A stretch of 64,000 nt of DNA, from contig CAZILK010000003.1 in the NCBI GenBank assembly GCA_964540135.1, forward strand, positions 1-64,000, written 5' to 3'. This DNA is from CAZCAQ01 sp964540135 (GTDB taxonomy: Bacteria > Patescibacteriota > WWE3 > UBA101185 > UBA10185). The translations under genes were made by a program, and so were the position numbers. Position 1 is the first letter of the stretch. Each line of letters starts with the position of its first letter. Positions 17,698 to 27,007 of this stretch are shown piece by piece. The notes beneath the pieces were generated by a model. The model saw nothing but the letters and a program-made list of their open reading frames with translations. It was not told the origin of the DNA and did not search any database.

Positions 17698-18492
17698 ATG
17701 CAAAATTCAAAATTAGACACAATCAAAGTACCAGCTAACAAGAACCCACTTATCCAACAAGCTCTTGAGAGACTAAACGATAACCTTGAGGTTAAAACAC
17801 TTTGGAAAGTTATCAATGTAAACGCTATAGATAGACTTGGAATGACTGATCACGGCATAGTCCATTTTCAAATAGTTGCCAATATCGGTCTTAAAATTGC
17901 AAGAACACTTGAAAAAAACAAAATACCGCTATCTGTTGTTAAAGACTTTGGGCTTACTCAAAATCATGGAGAACTTATTGTTATGCTTGGATGTCTATTT
18001 CACGATACAGGCATGAGTATTAGTAGGCCAAATCATGAGGAGTTCAGTCTCTTCTTAACAAATACCCTTTTAAGAGAGTTGCTTGATTTTCTACCTGTTG
18101 ATGAAAGAACAATTGTAATCTCAGAAACACTGCATACTATTATTAGTCATAGAAAAAATGGTCAGCCGATTACTATTGAAGCTGGTATTGTAAGAGTTGC
18201 TGATGCACTTGATATGACTGAGGGAAGATCAAGAGTCTCGCATGAAGCGGGCTCTATGTCGATTCATTCACTATCACATGCGGCGATTAAAAGCGTTGAG
18301 ATTTTAGATGGAGATACAACCCCGATTAAGATTCAAGTTAATATGTTTAATACAGCTGGCATGTTTCAGATCGGAGAACTTATGCAGGAAAAGCTTAAAA
18401 ATTCAAACATTGAAAAGTATGTCGAGGTTGTAGCATCTGTTGATGAAGCTGTTGAAAAGAAGCTGATGTCAGAATTTAAGATTAGTTTTTAG
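17698..18492 (+). CDS. HD-domain metal-dependent phosphohydrolase
   Basis: A 264-residue cytoplasmic protein. The metal site of the HD superfamily is visible: His in DHGIVHFQIV, the HD pair in GCLFHDTGMS, a further His (ETLHTIISH) and the late Asp in VRVADALDM. The region after 190 is beta-rich and polar. HD proteins hydrolyse nucleotides, cyclic dinucleotides or other phosphoesters, and the substrate cannot be told here. CAAAAT lies 7 nt before the ATG, a weak leaderless -10 candidate. The 3' end overlaps the convergent DedA-type gene by 11 bp. Confidence 0.8.
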   Translation: MQNSKLDTIKVPANKNPLIQQALERLNDNLEVKTLWKVINVNAIDRLGMTDHGIVHFQIVANIGLKIARTLEKNKIPLSVVKDFGLTQNHGELIVMLGCLFHDTGMSISRPNHEEFSLFLTNTLLRELLDFLPVDERTIVISETLHTIISHRKNGQPITIEAGIVRVADALDMTEGRSRVSHEAGSMSIHSLSHAAIKSVEILDGDTTPIKIQVNMFNTAGMFQIGELMQEKLKNSNIEKYVEVVASVDEAVEKKLMSEFKISF

Positions 18493-19162
18493 TTTTCTTT
18501 TTGAGCTTTGACAGAAGTAAAGTCTCAAACTTATCTTTATTCTTATACGTATATAAAAGTCCAATTATAACTATAACTAGTGCAATTATGTAAGTTATAT
18601 TGCTCTCCCAATGAATAAGAAGTTCCAAAACTCCATCAAGTTGTTCATAAAAGTAAAAGCCTGCAACAAGAAGAATCATGCTTCTAATATAAAGGCCAAT
18701 TGCTGTTAGTATTGCGAATTTCTTAAATGTCATGCCGATAAGTCCTGCCAAAAATGACACCGGAGCTGCTGGAAAAATAGGAATAACCCTTAATAAAACG
18801 AAAAATAACTCACCTTGTTTTGTATTTTCAATGAGCTTTCCGTATTTATCAACATTAAGAGCACCAAGACCAAGCAACTTAAAAAACCTTTTATTTAAAA
18901 GCTCCTCACCCTTAAATGCAGCGAAATAGTAGATAAGCGTGGCAAGCATTTTACCTGTTACAGCGAATAGAGCAACTAGAAAAAGGTATAAAAAACCTTT
19001 ATGCTGAAGGTCTACTAAAGATCCAGCTGTTGTAAGAACAATCGGCGATGGTATTGGTGCAACTAGCTCTTCAACAAAACTCCCTATAAAAACATATATT
19101 ACGATAGGAAACTTAATAAGCGAGCTTTGCATATTGGTAAACAAATGTATTAAACTATCCAT
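18482..19162 (-). CDS. DedA / VTT-domain membrane protein
   Basis: A 226-residue protein with about five hydrophobic segments. The N-terminal half has FVEELVAPIPSPIVLTTAG and the second half RVIPIFPAAPVSFLAGLIGM, the two re-entrant signature regions of the SNARE-associated/VTT (DedA) family. The family is now linked to lipid-carrier and phospholipid translocation, such as undecaprenyl phosphate recycling. The C-terminus ends in a Lys-rich tail (LLSKLKKKTKN). Its start is divergent from a GT4 glycosyltransferase with only 29 bp between. Confidence 0.85.
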   Translation of the reverse strand: MDSLIHLFTNMQSSLIKFPIVIYVFIGSFVEELVAPIPSPIVLTTAGSLVDLQHKGFLYLFLVALFAVTGKMLATLIYYFAAFKGEELLNKRFFKLLGLGALNVDKYGKLIENTKQGELFFVLLRVIPIFPAAPVSFLAGLIGMTFKKFAILTAIGLYIRSMILLVAGFYFYEQLDGVLELLIHWESNITYIIALVIVIIGLLYTYKNKDKFETLLLSKLKKKTKN

Positions 19163-19191
19163 AACTGACCCATTCTAACACATCAAGAAAT

Positions 19192-20343
19192 ATGACTAAA
19201 CATTTAAAAATAGCATTCGACGCAAGATTCTATAACGAAGCAGGCCCAGGTAGATACGTTAAAAATATCTTAAAAGGCCTTGAAAAGCTTGATACCTCAA
19301 ATACCTACTACGTGTTGTTAAGAAAGCATAACTTCGATGACTACATGCCAGCAAGCGGTAACTTTATCAAAGTGCTTGCAGATTACCCATGGTATTCATT
19401 TAAAGAACAAACACTTTTCTTATTAAAACTACTACTCCTTAGATGCGATATATTGTATGTACCGCATTTTAATATCCCAATTTTGTATCCCAAGAAAATA
19501 ATTACCGCTATCCCTGATGTTATTATGCATTCGTTTAGTACTGAAGAAGGCACGACTCTGCCTAAAAATTACTTTAAAATTAAAAAACTAGTCTATAAAA
19601 TCGTAACCTGTATCGCAATTTTCAGATCAACAAAGGTTATTGTACCTTCCATGACAACACTTGAAGATATAGCGAAATACTTTAACTTAGCTTCCAAAGA
19701 TAAGCTGGTCTATGCGCCTGAGGGAGTAGACGAAGATATTAATATAACTAATGTTCTTACGGACGAACACACTTTCTTTGCAAACTACGGTATTAAAGCA
19801 CCATACATGTTAACTGTTGGAAGTATGTATGAACATAAAAATATAGTGCGACTTGTTCATGCATTTGATAACTACTGCAAAAGCAGCGGTAAATTAAATC
19901 TCGTTATAGCTGGTAAAAGTGATAAGTTTTCACAAAGAATAGTTGAGCTTATTACAAGCCTAAAGCTAGAAAACAGAATATTTTTACCAGGGCAGATAAA
20001 GAGGCTTGATGATAGGGAAGTGAATACTTTACGCAAAGGGTGTGAGTTTTATATATTTGCATCTCTTAAAGAAGGATTTAGCTTAACCCCAATGGAGTGC
20101 ATGGTTTTCAATAAAGCTTGCTCTGTTTCAGACATCCCTTGCCACAAAGAGATTTACGGTGATTCAGTACTGTACTTTAACCCAAGTGAGATTAACGACA
20201 TCTCAGCTAAGTTATGGCTTATTGCTTCAGACGAAAAGCTTAGAGAAAACTTAATCCAAAAAGGAACGAGTTTACTTCAAAACTACAGTTGGGAAATTAC
20301 AGCACAAAAGACACTAGCTGTTTTAACGAAGACTTTCGAATAA
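19192..20343 (+). CDS. Glycosyltransferase family 4 (GT-B)
   Basis: A 383-residue protein with two Rossmann-like domains. The C-terminal half has the GT4 donor-site features: LTVGSMYEHKNIVRLVHAF at the domain start, VIAGKSDKF, and the EKGFSLTP-type motif here as KEGFSLTPMECM with its catalytic Glu. GT4 enzymes transfer sugars from nucleotide donors with retention and usually build cell-surface polysaccharide or glycolipid. The acceptor is unknown. The 3' end overlaps a second, convergent GT4 gene by 21 bp. The two differ clearly in sequence, so they are not a recent duplication. Confidence 0.85.
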   Translation: MTKHLKIAFDARFYNEAGPGRYVKNILKGLEKLDTSNTYYVLLRKHNFDDYMPASGNFIKVLADYPWYSFKEQTLFLLKLLLLRCDILYVPHFNIPILYPKKIITAIPDVIMHSFSTEEGTTLPKNYFKIKKLVYKIVTCIAIFRSTKVIVPSMTTLEDIAKYFNLASKDKLVYAPEGVDEDINITNVLTDEHTFFANYGIKAPYMLTVGSMYEHKNIVRLVHAFDNYCKSSGKLNLVIAGKSDKFSQRIVELITSLKLENRIFLPGQIKRLDDREVNTLRKGCEFYIFASLKEGFSLTPMECMVFNKACSVSDIPCHKEIYGDSVLYFNPSEINDISAKLWLIASDEKLRENLIQKGTSLLQNYSWEITAQKTLAVLTKTFE

Positions 20344-21450
20344 CTTTAGTGTATTTACTGCAGTTAAATCCCATGTCTGCGTCTTAGCAAAAATAACCTG
20401 ATCATCACAAAGTCTTTCTCTCTGAGACTTAGTTAAGCTTAAAACCTTTTTAAGTGTTGTAAGAATACTTTGAGCGTTAGTGGGATCCGCAAAAAATGCA
20501 AACTTTCCGCCAGTTTCTCTATATGCAGGAATATCTGATATACATGCAAGAGTTCTGCATGAAAATGCCTCCAGAATAGGCAACCCAAAACCCTCATCTA
20601 GTGAAAAACTGACATAAGCCAAACTCCCGCTAAACAGAGCGGGAATATCAGAAAGATCAGTATAGCCAACAAACTTTACATTTCTCTCTATATTAAATTT
20701 CTTCGGTGCGTTAAGAGACTCTTCATACTCCCAACCGTTTTTGCCACATACAATTAACTGGATGCTTTTATATTTCGGATCAGTCAGCAAAAGAGACAAT
20801 GCTTCTATAGTTTTAGGTAAATTTTTTCTTGGCTGAATAGTTGAAACAAAAAGAAGATAGTCACCTATAATTTCATACCTTTTCTTAACAGAAGCTATTT
20901 CAATCTCAGTTCGTTCATAAAAGTGTGTGGAGACTCCTTCATTTATAACATTAACTTTAGCTATATCTACAAATGAGCTAAACATCTCCTTGATCCTATT
21001 TCTTACATAATTTGACGGAACGATTACTTTATCTGAGAGAACTAAAGTAACTTTTTCCGACCAGCCCTTAAATATTGAAAGCTTTCTATGAGTAAGTGAA
21101 TTTGTCAGATACTCAAGCCCATGAATCATAGAGAAATATTTGGTTCTAGGGTTTTTTAGCAAAGGCAGTGTGTGATAAGAAGTAAAATAAATATCAAAGC
21201 TTTTTATCAGTAAGTACAGCTGCAGAGTAACATGTGTGAAAGATAAGACTTTTGGCAACTTAACAAGTGTAAAATTAGTTAAGTTATCACCAATATCTTT
21301 AAGCTCAAGATCCGAATCTTTGTAACAAATCAGAGTATAGTGATTAACTGTGTCTATCTTAGCTATTGCTCGCAGTAAATTTAGCAAATAAACATCAGGT
21401 CCTGCAGCTTTGCTAACCGTTAGATTTTGACAGCTAATTGCAATCCGCAT
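20323..21450 (-). CDS. Glycosyltransferase family 4 (GT-B)
   Basis: A 375-residue enzyme of the mannosyltransferase-like GT4 group. The N-terminus (NLTVSKAAGPDVYLLNLL) is the Gly-rich acceptor-side loop. The donor side has LFVSTIQPRKNLPKTIEAL, LIVCGKNGW, and LDEGFGLPILEAFSC with the family Glu-x7-Glu. The downstream Cys in SCRTLACISDIPAYRE is at the usual position for A.S...E. The product is probably part of a surface glycan. It is transcribed in the same direction as metG, which ends 42 bp upstream of its start. Confidence 0.85.
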   Translation of the reverse strand: MRIAISCQNLTVSKAAGPDVYLLNLLRAIAKIDTVNHYTLICYKDSDLELKDIGDNLTNFTLVKLPKVLSFTHVTLQLYLLIKSFDIYFTSYHTLPLLKNPRTKYFSMIHGLEYLTNSLTHRKLSIFKGWSEKVTLVLSDKVIVPSNYVRNRIKEMFSSFVDIAKVNVINEGVSTHFYERTEIEIASVKKRYEIIGDYLLFVSTIQPRKNLPKTIEALSLLLTDPKYKSIQLIVCGKNGWEYEESLNAPKKFNIERNVKFVGYTDLSDIPALFSGSLAYVSFSLDEGFGLPILEAFSCRTLACISDIPAYRETGGKFAFFADPTNAQSILTTLKKVLSLTKSQRERLCDDQVIFAKTQTWDLTAVNTLKLFESLR

Positions 21451-21491
21451 GTCTTGAGTTTAATGGGTTTAAAGCATGTTAGCAAATAATA

Positions 21492-23174
21492 CTACTCTAC
21501 CAGTTCTCCTGACACATCTATTTTTGTAAACAGAGGCTCTGGTTTCGAATTAAAACTTAGAGAATCTAAAATACTATCTACTTCTCCTGTAAAGCTCTCG
21601 TTCCACGAAACGGATATAACACCAAGCATTGCTTTAAATTTAGCAATACCGTGCGGCGTTACTGGCTCAAGAAGCAGGCCTAAAGATACAATGACAAAGA
21701 GTATATTTTTAAGTTGTGTGAAGAACTCTGCTTCATCTCTAGCTTTTAGTTTCCATAGCTCACACGAATCAACGAGTTTATTACCAAATCCAGATAAAAG
21801 TATCAGTTCATCAAGATAACTTTTAAAACGGCAATCGGTTAAGTCTGATTTAACCGTGGCAAGTGTTTCTTTTACCTTTGAAACAATTTCAGGGTCAACA
21901 ACATAATCTTTGAGTCTAGATAAATCTTCTTTTGCAGCAATGCTAAAGACTCTGTGGATTAGATTACCAATATTACCAACTAGTATACCGTTACTCTTCT
22001 CCTCGAAATCTTGCCAATTAAAACTAGCATCTCTATACTCAGGCATTATGAGTGTTAAATAAAATCTAACTGTATCGTTGCCATATGTTTCAACAATGTA
22101 TCTTGTTTCAATCATTACATTTCTGCTCTTTGAAAACTTCTCACCTCCAAGATTTAAAAACATATTAATGTTTGGTTGATCTGGAAGATGGATTTCTGAG
22201 TCGTAGGCATAGAGTTGGCCTGGCCAGAAAAGGGTATGAAAGACTAAATTATCTTTACCCATAAAATAGTAGTGATAAAGATTATCCCCATACCAGAAAC
22301 GTTTCCAAGCCTCTGGTTCATTTAAGACACTGTCTGCCCAAAGAATTGAACCTGATAGATAACCGATAACTGCGTCAAACCAAACATAAAATCTTTTATC
22401 TCCTGAGTGTTCGAGTCTAAGCTCATTTGGTATTCTGTCATCTGGTATGGCAACACCCCAATCTATATCGCGCGTAATAGGTCTTGGGAGTAATCCTTCG
22501 ACAAACCAACTATTTGTTTCTGACTTTACCCAGTCTTTCCAATTGCCACTTGTTTTCAGAACATAATCTTTCAAAAACGGCTCAAGCTTAGGCCAGTCTA
22601 TAAAGTAGTGCTGGGTCTCTTTAACAATAACTGAACCTTTTTCAATTGTATTAATTGGATTTTTAAGCTCAGTTGTTGAGATCAATTTCCCGCAAGAATC
22701 ACATTGATCACTCCTAGTTTCTTTGGCACCACAAAAAGGACAATCTCCAATAACATACCTATCAGGTAAGAATCTGTTTTGTGTTGGGGAATAAAACTGA
22801 AGCGTTTTATCAATAAATATAAGGTCTTTTGCAAGCATTGCTAAAAAGACTTCTTGAACAACACTTGCATGGTTTGGATGATCAGTTTTTGTATATAGAC
22901 TATAAGACAGGTTTAAAACATTTAGAAAAAGATCAACATCATTCTCATGGTATTTATCAACGATATCCTCGGGTCTAACGCCTTTTTTATCTGCCTCAAG
23001 CGTAATTGGAGTCCCAAAGCAATCAGACCCTGAGATCATTAAAACGTTATTACCAATAAGTCTATTGAACCTTGCGCATATGTCCGCAGGCAAAAGGTAG
23101 CCAGCCAAATGACCTATATGTAAGTTGCCGTTCACATACGGCCATGCAACTCCAATAAATATATTTTTACTCAT
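21492..23174 (-). CDS. metG: Methionyl-tRNA synthetase
   Basis: A 560-residue class I synthetase that charges tRNA-Met. The HIGH motif is in NGNLHIGHLAGY and the KMSKS loop appears as GEKFSKSRN. A zinc knuckle lies in the connective domain (CPFCGAKE then CDSCGK). The anticodon-binding helical domain runs to the end. There is no C-terminal EMAP/Trbp111 extension, which many bacteria carry, so this is the short form. TAAAAT on the same strand, 7 nt before the ATG, suggests a leaderless start. Confidence 0.95.
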   Translation of the reverse strand: MSKNIFIGVAWPYVNGNLHIGHLAGYLLPADICARFNRLIGNNVLMISGSDCFGTPITLEADKKGVRPEDIVDKYHENDVDLFLNVLNLSYSLYTKTDHPNHASVVQEVFLAMLAKDLIFIDKTLQFYSPTQNRFLPDRYVIGDCPFCGAKETRSDQCDSCGKLISTTELKNPINTIEKGSVIVKETQHYFIDWPKLEPFLKDYVLKTSGNWKDWVKSETNSWFVEGLLPRPITRDIDWGVAIPDDRIPNELRLEHSGDKRFYVWFDAVIGYLSGSILWADSVLNEPEAWKRFWYGDNLYHYYFMGKDNLVFHTLFWPGQLYAYDSEIHLPDQPNINMFLNLGGEKFSKSRNVMIETRYIVETYGNDTVRFYLTLIMPEYRDASFNWQDFEEKSNGILVGNIGNLIHRVFSIAAKEDLSRLKDYVVDPEIVSKVKETLATVKSDLTDCRFKSYLDELILLSGFGNKLVDSCELWKLKARDEAEFFTQLKNILFVIVSLGLLLEPVTPHGIAKFKAMLGVISVSWNESFTGEVDSILDSLSFNSKPEPLFTKIDVSGELVE

Positions 23175-23181
23175 TACGGTG

Positions 23182-23187
23182 ATTTTA
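23182..23187 (-). promoter_or_regulatory. -10 box of metG
   Basis: On the minus strand, TAAAAT is followed by 7 nt and the metG ATG (23174). No ribosome-binding site is visible. Confidence 0.45.
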
Positions 23188-23254
23188 TACTAATAAGTAT
23201 GAATTAAAAAGGTACTAAACTGAATTTAGGGTTGTTCCTAAAGCTTATAAATGG

Positions 23255-23260
23255 TAGAAT
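23255..23260 (+). promoter_or_regulatory. -10 box of leaderless gene at 23268
   Basis: TAGAAT, 7 nt, then ATG at 23268. This decides the start of the YceI-like gene over an in-frame codon 36 nt upstream. Confidence 0.55.
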
Positions 23261-23267
23261 GACACCC

Positions 23268-24035
23268 ATGACAAATTCAAACAACAAACTAATTTTCGTT
23301 CTTCCACTAATAATTATTTTAGGAGCAGTTGTAGGTCTAATGACTATAAACAAAACCTCCTCAACACCCGCGCCAAAAGTAGCAACAACTGATGAAAAAT
23401 CAATCGAGGCTACTCCTACAAATGAATCAACAGAAACAAACAATGCGATGGATGAAAAAGAGTCAAAGAGCGCAACTCTTGAAGAATTCACAGCAATTAT
23501 TCCAAGCGATGTTCCTGAAACTGCTTTCAAGTATGTATTAACCGATAAATCAAACGCAAGCTACACTGTTGCAAAAACATTTTTTGAAAAACCAGGAATT
23601 ACAGTTACAGGAGTTACCGACGGCGTTGTTGGAGCTGCTTGGTATGATGAAGAGTCAAAGAGATACTACTTAAAAGCAAATATAGATCTAACAAAACTTA
23701 AATCTGACAGTGAAAAGAGAGATGCAGATATAATGCCGCTATTTACACCACCGACAGCAATGTTTGAGCTTATCGGTGATAATACAGATGGTAAACTCTC
23801 ACTTGCTGAACCGTTTGAAACACAAATCGCAGGTAATTTAACTGTTGGGGAAGTTACAAAAGAAGTAGTGTTTGATGTAAAAGGAAGTTTGTCCAAAACA
23901 AGTTTTGCAGCAGAAGGAATGACTAAAGCAAAGATTAGTGATTTTGGTATAACAGCACCTTCACTTTTTGAAGTGTTCAGCGTTTCTGATGATATCGATC
24001 TTAAGTTTGTTGTTGACGCAGTAGCAGTAAAGTAA
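23268..24035 (+). CDS. YceI-like membrane-anchored protein
   Basis: A 255-residue protein. An N-terminal membrane segment (LIFVLPLIIILGAVVGLM) is followed by a Thr/Glu-rich linker to about residue 85 and a C-terminal YceI-like domain: ASYTVAKTFFEK, LKANIDLTKLKSD, a central region ending NLTVGEVTKEVVFDV and a final strand. YceI proteins form a lipocalin-like barrel that binds polyisoprenoid lipids. Here the domain would be held outside the membrane. It ends at a strong shared terminator facing the DsbA-like gene. Confidence 0.75.
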   Translation: MTNSNNKLIFVLPLIIILGAVVGLMTINKTSSTPAPKVATTDEKSIEATPTNESTETNNAMDEKESKSATLEEFTAIIPSDVPETAFKYVLTDKSNASYTVAKTFFEKPGITVTGVTDGVVGAAWYDEESKRYYLKANIDLTKLKSDSEKRDADIMPLFTPPTAMFELIGDNTDGKLSLAEPFETQIAGNLTVGEVTKEVVFDVKGSLSKTSFAAEGMTKAKISDFGITAPSLFEVFSVSDDIDLKFVVDAVAVK

Positions 24036-24060
24036 CCATTTATTAACTTACAAACAAAAA

Positions 24061-24090
24061 AACACAGGGCGAATAACCCTGTGTTTTTAT
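24061..24090. terminator. Bidirectional rho-independent terminator
   Basis: Perfect 9-bp stem AACACAGGG/CCCTGTGTT with a 7-nt loop. A T-rich run follows on the plus strand and A-rich sequence precedes it, so it can serve both the YceI-like gene and the convergent thioredoxin-fold gene. Confidence 0.9.
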
Positions 24091-24109
24091 TTATTCTAAG
24101 AAAGAAAAT

Positions 24110-24844
24110 CTAATCTAGTGTTTTAGCTTTTGTTAGTAACTCTTCAACAGGAACAACACCTACAACAAGTACTGCGTTATTGTTATCAGTGTTAACAATA
24201 ACTGTACTAGGAGTTCCAGTAACTCCAATCGCTGTTGCCTCATCATAAATATCAGCTAGCTTATCGTTATCTATTCTTTCAATGCACTTATCGTAGTCGC
24301 TTTTTGAAACACCATTCTTAACTGCTAACTCTGAGAGTTTGTTTACAGGAAGTGCTTGATCCTCAAACAAAGCATCTGAAAACTCCCAAAATGCATCATT
24401 TCCTTTTTCCGAAAAGACGCAGCTAGCTGCTTTTGCTTTATCTTTAGCTCCTGCATGAAAAGCTAATGGATAATTGCGATATGCCCACTTAAACTCTTTG
24501 TTGTCTTTAATTAAAGTTTTTAATGAGGTGTGGAAATCTTTACAGAAAGGGCATTCATAATCAGAGTACTCGATTAAGACATACTTTGCATTTTCATTGC
24601 CACGAACAGGATCAGATTTTGTAAGCTTTTTAATCTTATCTGGAATTTCACCTGCAACGTTAGTTTTTGAGTCGTCACTCATTTTCTGTCTGACTGTTGA
24701 GAACACAGAACCTAGAAAGCCAAAGAGAATAAACACAAGGCATGCAACAAACAATGGTCGCATCTGAATAAATACATTATTTTTCTTTATAGTTTTAACA
24801 AGAAGGCGTAATTGATGTAGAAATCGTTTTAGTTTTGTATTCAT
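24110..24844 (-). CDS. DsbA-family thiol-disulfide oxidoreductase, membrane anchored
   Basis: A 244-residue protein. A basic N-terminus precedes one membrane segment (LFVACLVFILFGFLGSVF). The thioredoxin domain has the active site CPFC in YSDYECPFCKDFH and the cis-proline region GVTGTPSTVIVN. An alpha-helical insert (about 140-200) places it in the DsbA/BdbD branch. It would oxidise or isomerise cysteines of exported proteins; several secreted proteins in this window carry paired cysteines. It lies 22 bp after the NDH-2-like gene on the same strand but also has TAAACT 7 nt before its ATG. Confidence 0.85.
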   Translation of the reverse strand: MNTKLKRFLHQLRLLVKTIKKNNVFIQMRPLFVACLVFILFGFLGSVFSTVRQKMSDDSKTNVAGEIPDKIKKLTKSDPVRGNENAKYVLIEYSDYECPFCKDFHTSLKTLIKDNKEFKWAYRNYPLAFHAGAKDKAKAASCVFSEKGNDAFWEFSDALFEDQALPVNKLSELAVKNGVSKSDYDKCIERIDNDKLADIYDEATAIGVTGTPSTVIVNTDNNNAVLVVGVVPVEELLTKAKTLD

Positions 24845-24866
24845 AAGACTGAGTTTACAACATTTC

Positions 24867-26078
24867 TTAAAAATTTGACATATCTTTTTGGGAGAAGATA
24901 CTCAGTGTCCAGTCTAAAGCAGTTTTTAATTTCTTTGATATCGTTGGGAGCTTTGATAAGTAAATTGTTCGCCAAATCCACCAAGCAACTGGTCCAGATA
25001 CTTTGAACCCAAGAATAACTCCAGCAGCATCCCACCTGCCAAGTGAAACAAAGTTTCCTTTTGACTTAAAAACAAACGGAATTGTCTTTTTATTATTTCT
25101 GCTATTACAGATATTTGCAGCTACAACCTCAGCTTGCAAAACTGCAACTTGTGCATCAAGCGGGAGTTTATTTTTATAGTTTGCTACATCTCCAAGCGCA
25201 AACACAGTAGTGTAAGAGCCAACCGTTAGATCAGGGTTAAGAGATAAAGCTTTAGCACCAAAAACAGGCAATGCGCTTTCAATAACAGGTGAAACCGGCT
25301 TAACACCTCCGCACCAAATTATAGTTCTAGAGGAGATAAGGCTGCCGTCAGAAAGGACAAGGCTATCCTTTGAAACCCTTATCACTGAAGTATTCAGAAT
25401 TAAATTAATCTTCCTTTTAGCAAGCTTAGCGGTAGCTTTTTTTTGAACGTAAGGATCGTATCTAAACAGCACTTGGGAATTTGAGCAGATTAAAGTTATT
25501 CGCAGATTCTTCAGCAGTTCTGGATCGTTATAATGTTTAGACAAGGTATCTTTAATAAACTCATCGATCTCAAGTGTTAGCTCAACACCTGTTGATCCAG
25601 CCCCAACTAGGGTGAATGTAAGATAGGTTATATCTTTAGTTGTATAATAGCTCTCAATGCTTGAAATTATTTTCCGTTTAATTGCAAGCGCGTCCTTTAC
25701 TGTCTTTAAAAAAAGGCAATGCTCAACAACACCTTCAATATTAAAGGTGTTAGTTTCAGAGCCAGTTGCAAGAACTAAGTAATCAAAAGTAAAAGAGCAT
25801 GTGGTTGTTTTCACTGACTTTGTATCTAACGCAATCTCAATTACTGTGTCGTTAATAAAAGTTACGAGACCTGATTTTATAAACGATCTAATTGGAACAA
25901 TAATATTACTGATATTTACCCCGCCAGTGGCTGCCTCGTGAAGAAGTGGAGTAAAAATAAAGTCAGAGCTTTTATTAAAAATAATAATTTCACAATCTCT
26001 AGTTAGTTTTTGCTGAAGACTTAAGAGAGTGTAAATACCGCCAAACCCGGCACCGATAATTGCAATTTTGGTTGGCAT
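24867..26078 (-). CDS. NDH-2-like FAD-dependent NAD(P)H oxidoreductase
   Basis: A 403-residue flavoprotein. The FAD-binding dinucleotide fold is at the N-terminus (IAIIGAGFGGIYTLLSL), the NAD(P)H fold in the middle (FTLVGAGSTGVELTLEI), and the second FAD contact at FALGDVANYKN. These three in order match type II NADH dehydrogenase and the wider pyridine-nucleotide disulfide family without the redox CxxxxC. Residues near the C-terminus (GPVAWWIWRTIYLSKLP) resemble the membrane-binding amphipathic helices of NDH-2. It could pass electrons to quinone at the membrane. Its ATG overlaps the GT2 gene stop by one base (TAATG). Confidence 0.85.
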   Translation of the reverse strand: MPTKIAIIGAGFGGIYTLLSLQQKLTRDCEIIIFNKSSDFIFTPLLHEAATGGVNISNIIVPIRSFIKSGLVTFINDTVIEIALDTKSVKTTTCSFTFDYLVLATGSETNTFNIEGVVEHCLFLKTVKDALAIKRKIISSIESYYTTKDITYLTFTLVGAGSTGVELTLEIDEFIKDTLSKHYNDPELLKNLRITLICSNSQVLFRYDPYVQKKATAKLAKRKINLILNTSVIRVSKDSLVLSDGSLISSRTIIWCGGVKPVSPVIESALPVFGAKALSLNPDLTVGSYTTVFALGDVANYKNKLPLDAQVAVLQAEVVAANICNSRNNKKTIPFVFKSKGNFVSLGRWDAAGVILGFKVSGPVAWWIWRTIYLSKLPTISKKLKTALDWTLSIFSQKDMSNF

Positions 26079-26977
26079 TAATGATTCTTTAACTTAAATA
26101 AATACAACCTAAAAACAGAGAGGATCTTTATTCCCGTAAGAACTGTCAAGTTAAGAACTTTCGGGTATTTAGTACTATAGTGTTTGTTATAAAAAAGCTC
26201 CATAGCTTCAACCGAGGCCTTTTTCATTGCAAGCTTTGTCTCAAGAGTGGCGGTTGTCATGCTTTTAGTTGTTGATCTAACTCCAACTGATATGCCTTTA
26301 AGATGAAGTACTTTTACTTGCGGTAAATACATGATCTTATATCCTGCTTGTTTAACTCTAAAACACAGATCTATATCTTCTCCATAGACAAAAAAGTCTT
26401 CGTCCCAGCCACCGATTTTACTAATTACAGCTTTTTTGCTAAGCATAAAATGTGATATACAGGCATCAATCTCATGAGGACTTGAGAAATCTTTGAAGCC
26501 AAGATAGTACTTATTAAAGATCCTGCTTTTTGGGAATAGCTTTCCAAGCTGTGTGAAATGAGTGAGTGCGGCAAAAGGTGTTGGAAACCCACGGTGAGCA
26601 TCCATATCAATTGCGCCGTTTTTTGTGATAAGCATTGGTGTGATAAGCCCAACGTCTTTATTGCTCTCCATAAAGCTTGTAAGTTCGGTGAGATCTTCAT
26701 GAGTTGGGAATGCATCGGAACCAAGATAGAGAATATACTCTCCTGTTACAACCTCAAACCCTCTATTAGCAGCAAAGGCGATGCCTCTATTTGTCGGCAA
26801 CTCAACAAGTTTCACTTGAGAAAAAGACTCTTTAACCATAGCTACCGATCCATCGCTAGATGCATTGTCGCAAACTATTATTTCATACGGACTCACGTCT
26901 TTTAATAGGTTAGTTAAGCATTCTCTTAAGGTGTCTTTTGTATTATAATTAACGATAATAACACTAACTTTTACCAT
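26078..26977 (-). CDS. Glycosyltransferase family 2 (rhamnosyltransferase-like)
   Basis: A 299-residue GT-A enzyme. The start VSVIIVNYNTKDTLRECL, the VCDNASSDGS nucleotide site, the DXD-position motif LYLGSDAFP and the acceptor-side GGWDEDFFVYGEDIDLCFR match the rhamnosyltransferase-like GT2 group that acts on cell-wall or lipopolysaccharide-type glycans. No membrane segment is evident. It starts from a consensus TATAAT 7 nt upstream with no ribosome-binding site. It is translationally coupled to the NDH-2-like gene downstream and divergent from the superoxide dismutase gene. Confidence 0.9.
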   Translation of the reverse strand: MVKVSVIIVNYNTKDTLRECLTNLLKDVSPYEIIVCDNASSDGSVAMVKESFSQVKLVELPTNRGIAFAANRGFEVVTGEYILYLGSDAFPTHEDLTELTSFMESNKDVGLITPMLITKNGAIDMDAHRGFPTPFAALTHFTQLGKLFPKSRIFNKYYLGFKDFSSPHEIDACISHFMLSKKAVISKIGGWDEDFFVYGEDIDLCFRVKQAGYKIMYLPQVKVLHLKGISVGVRSTTKSMTTATLETKLAMKKASVEAMELFYNKHYSTKYPKVLNLTVLTGIKILSVFRLYLFKLKNH

Positions 26978-26984
26978 TTAATTG

Positions 26985-26990
26985 ATTATA
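26985..26990 (-). promoter_or_regulatory. -10 box of leaderless GT2 gene
   Basis: Minus-strand TATAAT, 7 nt, then ATG at 26977. The divergent superoxide dismutase gene on the other side instead has a Shine-Dalgarno sequence. Confidence 0.6.
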
Positions 26991-27007
26991 GATAAAAGGA
27001 GACTAAT